Positions 25,419 through 26,944 of a stretch of DNA of 26,944 bases are shown in pieces. The DNA is from a bacterium. Its GTDB lineage: Bacteria; JAHJDO01. Each line of letters starts with the position of its first letter. Position 1 is the first letter of the stretch. The stretch covers positions 1 to 26,944 of the forward strand of contig JAUWOV010000012.1 of NCBI GenBank assembly GCA_030611945.1. The letters are read 5' to 3'. The notes under the pieces were generated by a model. It worked only from the letters and a program-made list of their open reading frames with translations. It was not told the DNA's origin and did not search any database. The position numbers and the translations under genes are program-made.

Positions 25419-26944
25419 ATGACTATAAAAAAAATAATCGCATTAATCAGCAGAGTGCTTTTATGTCTTTTAACTTTCTCGCCTAATCTGGAAGCCAAAG
25501 GCAGAAACATTGATATCACCATCACTCCCGATAAAGCGGAAGATTATGTCATAGAAGAGAAAGCTACCTTTGACATAGAGATGATTCGCCATAATAAGCC
25601 AGCCAACATAAAGCTTAAACAGATAGAGGCGATCTTTCCAAATGAGGAGACTTCAGTAATTTTAACAAAAATCAGTAAGGGTAAATTCAAATATATTACA
25701 GAAGAATTTGAGGAAACAGGAGAAAAGACTTTATCTATGATAGTCAGGACTTATGGTGCGGTAAAAAGCGTAGAAAAGCTTGAGAGATCAAAAGAAAGAC
25801 TTGAGAAGAGAATAGAGAAGCTGGAGGAACGAAAGGAGAATACAAACAATGAGAGGCTCAAACGGATACTAGATAAGTTAATAGCAAGATATCAGAAAAT
25901 CATTCAGAAGATAGAGGCAAAAATAGAGAAGATCAGAGAGAAGGGAATTATCGGGGAGGCAAGTTTAACGATCAATGTAATACCCATTGCGCCTCCGCCA
26001 GAAGTTCCTGAATCAGGACATATTTACGGCAATGTATACGACAGTGTGACAGAACTTCCCATTTATGAAGTTGTAATAATAGTGGAAGGCATAGAGGGAG
26101 GAGTTTCAACTGATGAAGAAGGAAGATTCAGATTTCCAATATCGGAGTTTGAGGGAGATTTCAGGGATGCGAAACTTCTCATTCAGAAAGAAGGATATAT
26201 CTCTGTAACGAGAAATATAAGTGTAGTATCTGAAAGAGATGTAACAGTTGGAGATATTTATCTAAAAGAAGTTGATCCTGTAGTTACAGAAATAACACCT
26301 GCTGGAGGAGAAGCTACTGATTCCACAGAAACGGTAAAGATAATCTTCCCTCCAGGCGCAGTATCAGAGCCTGTTGATATTGTGATTACGCCGTATGAAG
26401 AAGCAAAGGAAATACCGCAGGAATTACCGCTTGCCACTAACGCAATAATAGGAATGAATGTTGAAGCTGAGGGAGCTGTACTAACACAGCCTGTAACTGT
26501 AGAACTGCCAAATGATAAGGGATTTGCGCCAGGCACCTTAATCCCAATTGGCAGCTATGATAAAGAAATAGAGGAATGGGTGCATGAGACAATGGCGGTT
26601 GTAAGCGTAGACGGAACCAAAATAGTATATCAGACAATGCATTTCAGTGATAAAGCAGCAGGATTACCCACAATGGTTGTGGTAATAGGCGCTGCTCCGA
26701 CATCACATGGAGATGATGATGATGATGACGACGATGATCCTTGCGAGGATGAATCGGGAAGTAGCATAGGACTACGCAGAGGGAATCTTATTATTGAACA
26801 TGCTCTTCCAGAAGTAAAGTATCTCGGCAAAACAGAAGCATTAAATTTTCGCTATAACACAGAAACAGTAAATCCAAGACCGCGGATAAGCATGAAGCTC
26901 AGGGGTCCGTCAGGCGTAGCAGGAGGAAGGCCGATACCAGAGAC
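25419..26944 (+). CDS. Large secreted multi-domain protein, N-terminal part (cut by window edge)
   Basis: The frame stays open for 508 codons to the window end. Seen: a signal peptide (about 1-26), a beta-rich domain (about 28-115), a charged coiled coil (about 116-177), a carboxypeptidase-regulatory-like domain (about 198-285, GHIYGNVYDSVTELPIYEVV, then TDEEGRFRFP), a ZU5-like domain (about 288-425, TVKIIFPPGAVSEPVDIVIT), a run of nine aspartates (432-440), and then a segment (GNLIIEHALPEVKYLG, LNFRYNTETVNPRP) like the beginning of RHS/YD-repeat proteins. Function is unknown; a large surface or polymorphic-toxin-like protein is a guess. A TAGGAG site at 25405-25410 precedes the ATG. It sits where rpmC, rpsQ and rplN are expected. 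Confidence 0.85.
   Translation, partial: MTIKKIIALISRVLLCLLTFSPNLEAKGRNIDITITPDKAEDYVIEEKATFDIEMIRHNKPANIKLKQIEAIFPNEETSVILTKISKGKFKYITEEFEETGEKTLSMIVRTYGAVKSVEKLERSKERLEKRIEKLEERKENTNNERLKRILDKLIARYQKIIQKIEAKIEKIREKGIIGEASLTINVIPIAPPPEVPESGHIYGNVYDSVTELPIYEVVIIVEGIEGGVSTDEEGRFRFPISEFEGDFRDAKLLIQKEGYISVTRNISVVSERDVTVGDIYLKEVDPVVTEITPAGGEATDSTETVKIIFPPGAVSEPVDIVITPYEEAKEIPQELPLATNAIIGMNVEAEGAVLTQPVTVELPNDKGFAPGTLIPIGSYDKEIEEWVHETMAVVSVDGTKIVYQTMHFSDKAAGLPTMVVVIGAAPTSHGDDDDDDDDDPCEDESGSSIGLRRGNLIIEHALPEVKYLGKTEALNFRYNTETVNPRPRISMKLRGPSGVAGGRPIPE

Noticed and set aside
1-26944. CRISPR arrays, insertion sequences, integrases or transposases
   Set aside because: No spaced short direct repeats and no transposase- or integrase-like protein were found. 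The cargo blocks carry no visible mobility gene or terminal inverted repeats.

Overview
The window is a co-oriented (all plus strand) ribosomal and transcription super-operon from an AT-rich bacterium. It joins, without a clear Rho-independent terminator, what E. coli keeps as four units: tuf-rpmG-tRNA-Trp-secE-nusG-rplK-(insert)-rplA-rplJ-rplL-rpoBC (tufB/secE/beta region), rpsL-rpsG-tuf (str, without fusA), and rpsJ-rplC-rplD-rplW-rplB-rpsS-rplV-rpsC-rplP (S10), ending in a second insert. The large secreted multi-domain proteins, the fused RNA polymerase gene and heavy use of AUA/AGA/GUA codons would fit an uncultivated candidate-phylum lineage. I cannot assign a taxon from sequence alone.

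Layout. 1-1446: 3' end of an rpsG copy, a promoter and the first tuf. 1471-2896: rpmG, tRNA-Trp(CCA), secE, nusG, rplK. 2928-9019: a cargo block of about 6.1 kb between rplK and rplA, with a 793-aa secreted NHL/Ig-like protein, a hicB-hicA toxin-antitoxin pair, a 191-aa secreted protein, an 855-aa secreted zinc phospholipase C-like protein and a 36-codon scrap resembling a HEPN fragment. 9038-10805: rplA, rplJ, rplL. 10906-18771: one reading frame for RpoB and RpoC joined in frame (2621 aa). 18786-20913: rpsL, rpsG and the second tuf. 20929-25370: S10 operon genes. 25370-25402: a ten-codon start that looks like the beginning of rpmC and then stops. 25419-end: a secreted multi-domain protein running off the window.

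How it works together: the ribosomal proteins, EF-Tu, SecE, NusG and RNA polymerase are the usual co-regulated growth machinery. Each tuf keeps its own well-formed promoter. Two cargo insertions, both carrying carboxypeptidase-regulatory-like secreted proteins, are placed inside this unit in the same direction with good ribosome-binding sites, so they are probably co-transcribed with it. The most notable points are the rpoB-rpoC fusion, the cargo insertions (one containing a toxin-antitoxin module, one replacing or displacing rpmC), the rpsG'-tuf direct repeats that bracket about 18 kb of essential genes, and a possible RNA switch in the rplA-rplJ gap.
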